A DNA stretch of 5,065 nt from Candidatus Woesearchaeota archaeon (GTDB lineage Archaea > Nanobdellota > Nanobdellia > Woesearchaeales > UBA583), in contig SKGP01000011.1 of NCBI GenBank assembly GCA_007117405.1, forward strand, positions 1 through 5,065, read 5' to 3'. The position numbers and the translations under genes are program-made. Below are positions 4,614 through 5,065 of this stretch, piece after piece; within the stretch, counting starts at the first letter, position 1; every line of letters starts with the position of its first letter. The notes under the pieces were generated by a model. The model was not told the DNA's origin and did not search any database. It was given only the letters and a program-made list of their open reading frames with translations.

Positions 4614-5065
4614 TTATTTTCCAAAATTTCTTTCTTGGGCTTTGAACCATTCAAGAACAAGTACAAAATCTGACTCATCAAATTCTGGCCATAATTTTTT
4701 AGTTAAATATATTTCACTATATTGACTATCCCAGAGCATAAAACCCGAAATTCTAGGTGCATTTCCGCACCTTACAATAACTTCAGGCGCTTTAGATTCA
4801 TTAAACCACAAATTTTCTTTAACTGTTTTTTTTGTAATATTTTTTATTTTTATTTCTTTATTTTCAACTTTCTCAATGATTTTTTTTAAAGAACTGACAA
4901 TTTCATCTTGCCCATCATAATTTAAAGCCAGATTTACTTTAAAAGCAGCTTTATCTATTTTTGAATTCCAGCTTTCAATTTTTTTAAAAAGAGCATTAAC
5001 AAATAATTTATTTGATTTTGAAACTTTTGATTCGGTTGATTTTAGTTCATTCAAATTTCCTTTCA
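4614..5065 (-). CDS. uppS: cis-prenyltransferase (polyprenyl diphosphate synthase), C-terminal part (partial)
   Basis: The last 149 residues of a UppS/DHDDS-family enzyme; the frame is open through the right edge, so the start and the catalytic N-terminal Asp (DGNGRW motif) lie outside. The family condenses isopentenyl diphosphates into long cis-polyprenyl diphosphates, in archaea the precursors of dolichol-type glycan carriers. Evidence: VNLALNYDGQDEIVSSLKKI aligns with the usual LNIALNYGGRxEIVxA region. VIVRCGNAPRISGFMLWDS aligns with LVIRTGGExRLSNFLLWQ, with the two substrate-binding arginines at the normal six-residue spacing (codons 4772-4770 and 4754-4752) and the following Ser kept. 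YSEIYLTKKLWPEFDESDF aligns with YxELYFxxxxWPDFxxxDF, including the metal-binding Glu. The end FKAQERNFGK is the typical FxxRxRRFG tail. Odd: GGR has become DGQ and the GGE of RTGGE is GNA, so this is a divergent member. The TTG at 5054 is not a credible start because the family needs about 100 more residues upstream. Confidence 0.85.
   Translation of the reverse strand, partial: KGNLNELKSTESKVSKSNKLFVNALFKKIESWNSKIDKAAFKVNLALNYDGQDEIVSSLKKIIEKVENKEIKIKNITKKTVKENLWFNESKAPEVIVRCGNAPRISGFMLWDSQYSEIYLTKKLWPEFDESDFVLVLEWFKAQERNFGK

Noticed and set aside
4614..5054. TTG at 5054 as the true start of the cis-prenyltransferase gene
   Set aside because: The frame is open upstream to the window edge, and the protein would lack the catalytic N-terminal half of the family.
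1..5065. CRISPR array, tRNA/rRNA gene, insertion sequence or toxin-antitoxin pair
   Set aside because: No spaced repeats, cloverleaf-like GC-rich stretches, inverted terminal repeats or transposase motifs were seen on either strand.

Overview
The window is AT-rich (roughly 70% A+T by eye) and looks archaeal, most likely from a small-genome DPANN-type lineage (Woese-/Pace-/Nanoarchaeota-like). The evidence is an archaeal diphthine synthase, an archaeal AMP phosphorylase, an archaeal Mre11, a TATA/BRE-type promoter before every visible start codon, and no convincing Shine-Dalgarno sequences. The lineage call is inference; the archaeal call is well supported. TGA, TAA and TAG all serve as stop codons, so the genetic code is standard.

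Layout. The left edge (1-410, minus) is the N-terminal part of an AMP phosphorylase gene that runs out of the window. A 123-bp divergent promoter region separates it from mre11 (534-1754, plus), followed after 18 bp by an unrecognised 175-residue Asn-rich protein (1773-2300, plus). This converges, with 2 bp between stop codons, on diphthine synthase dphB (2303-3121, minus). A 100-bp divergent promoter region leads to a bacterial-type (class I) glyceraldehyde-3-phosphate dehydrogenase (3222-4262, plus). Next is a small one-pass membrane protein with a C-terminal helical module (4294-4611, plus). It converges, again with 2 bp between stops, on the C-terminal part of a cis-prenyltransferase gene entering from the right edge (4614-5065, minus).

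The genes look like individually transcribed housekeeping units, not one operon: each start that can be seen has its own promoter, usually spaced so that the mRNA would be leaderless. The one plausible functional link is metabolic. AMP phosphorylase feeds ribose-1,5-bisphosphate into the archaeal AMP/RuBisCO III route to 3-phosphoglycerate, and GAPDH with phosphoglycerate kinase connects 3-phosphoglycerate to triose phosphate. The other genes cover DNA-end processing (Mre11), EF-2 modification (DphB) and polyprenyl lipid carrier synthesis (cis-prenyltransferase).

I see no CRISPR array, mobile element, tRNA/rRNA gene or defence island, and no clear evidence of a new multi-gene system. The points most worth a second look are the bacterial-type GAPDH with an unusual cofactor loop and N-terminal extension, the Mre11 with GSHD instead of GNHD and no adjacent rad50, the cis-prenyltransferase with altered signature residues, and the two uncharacterised proteins.
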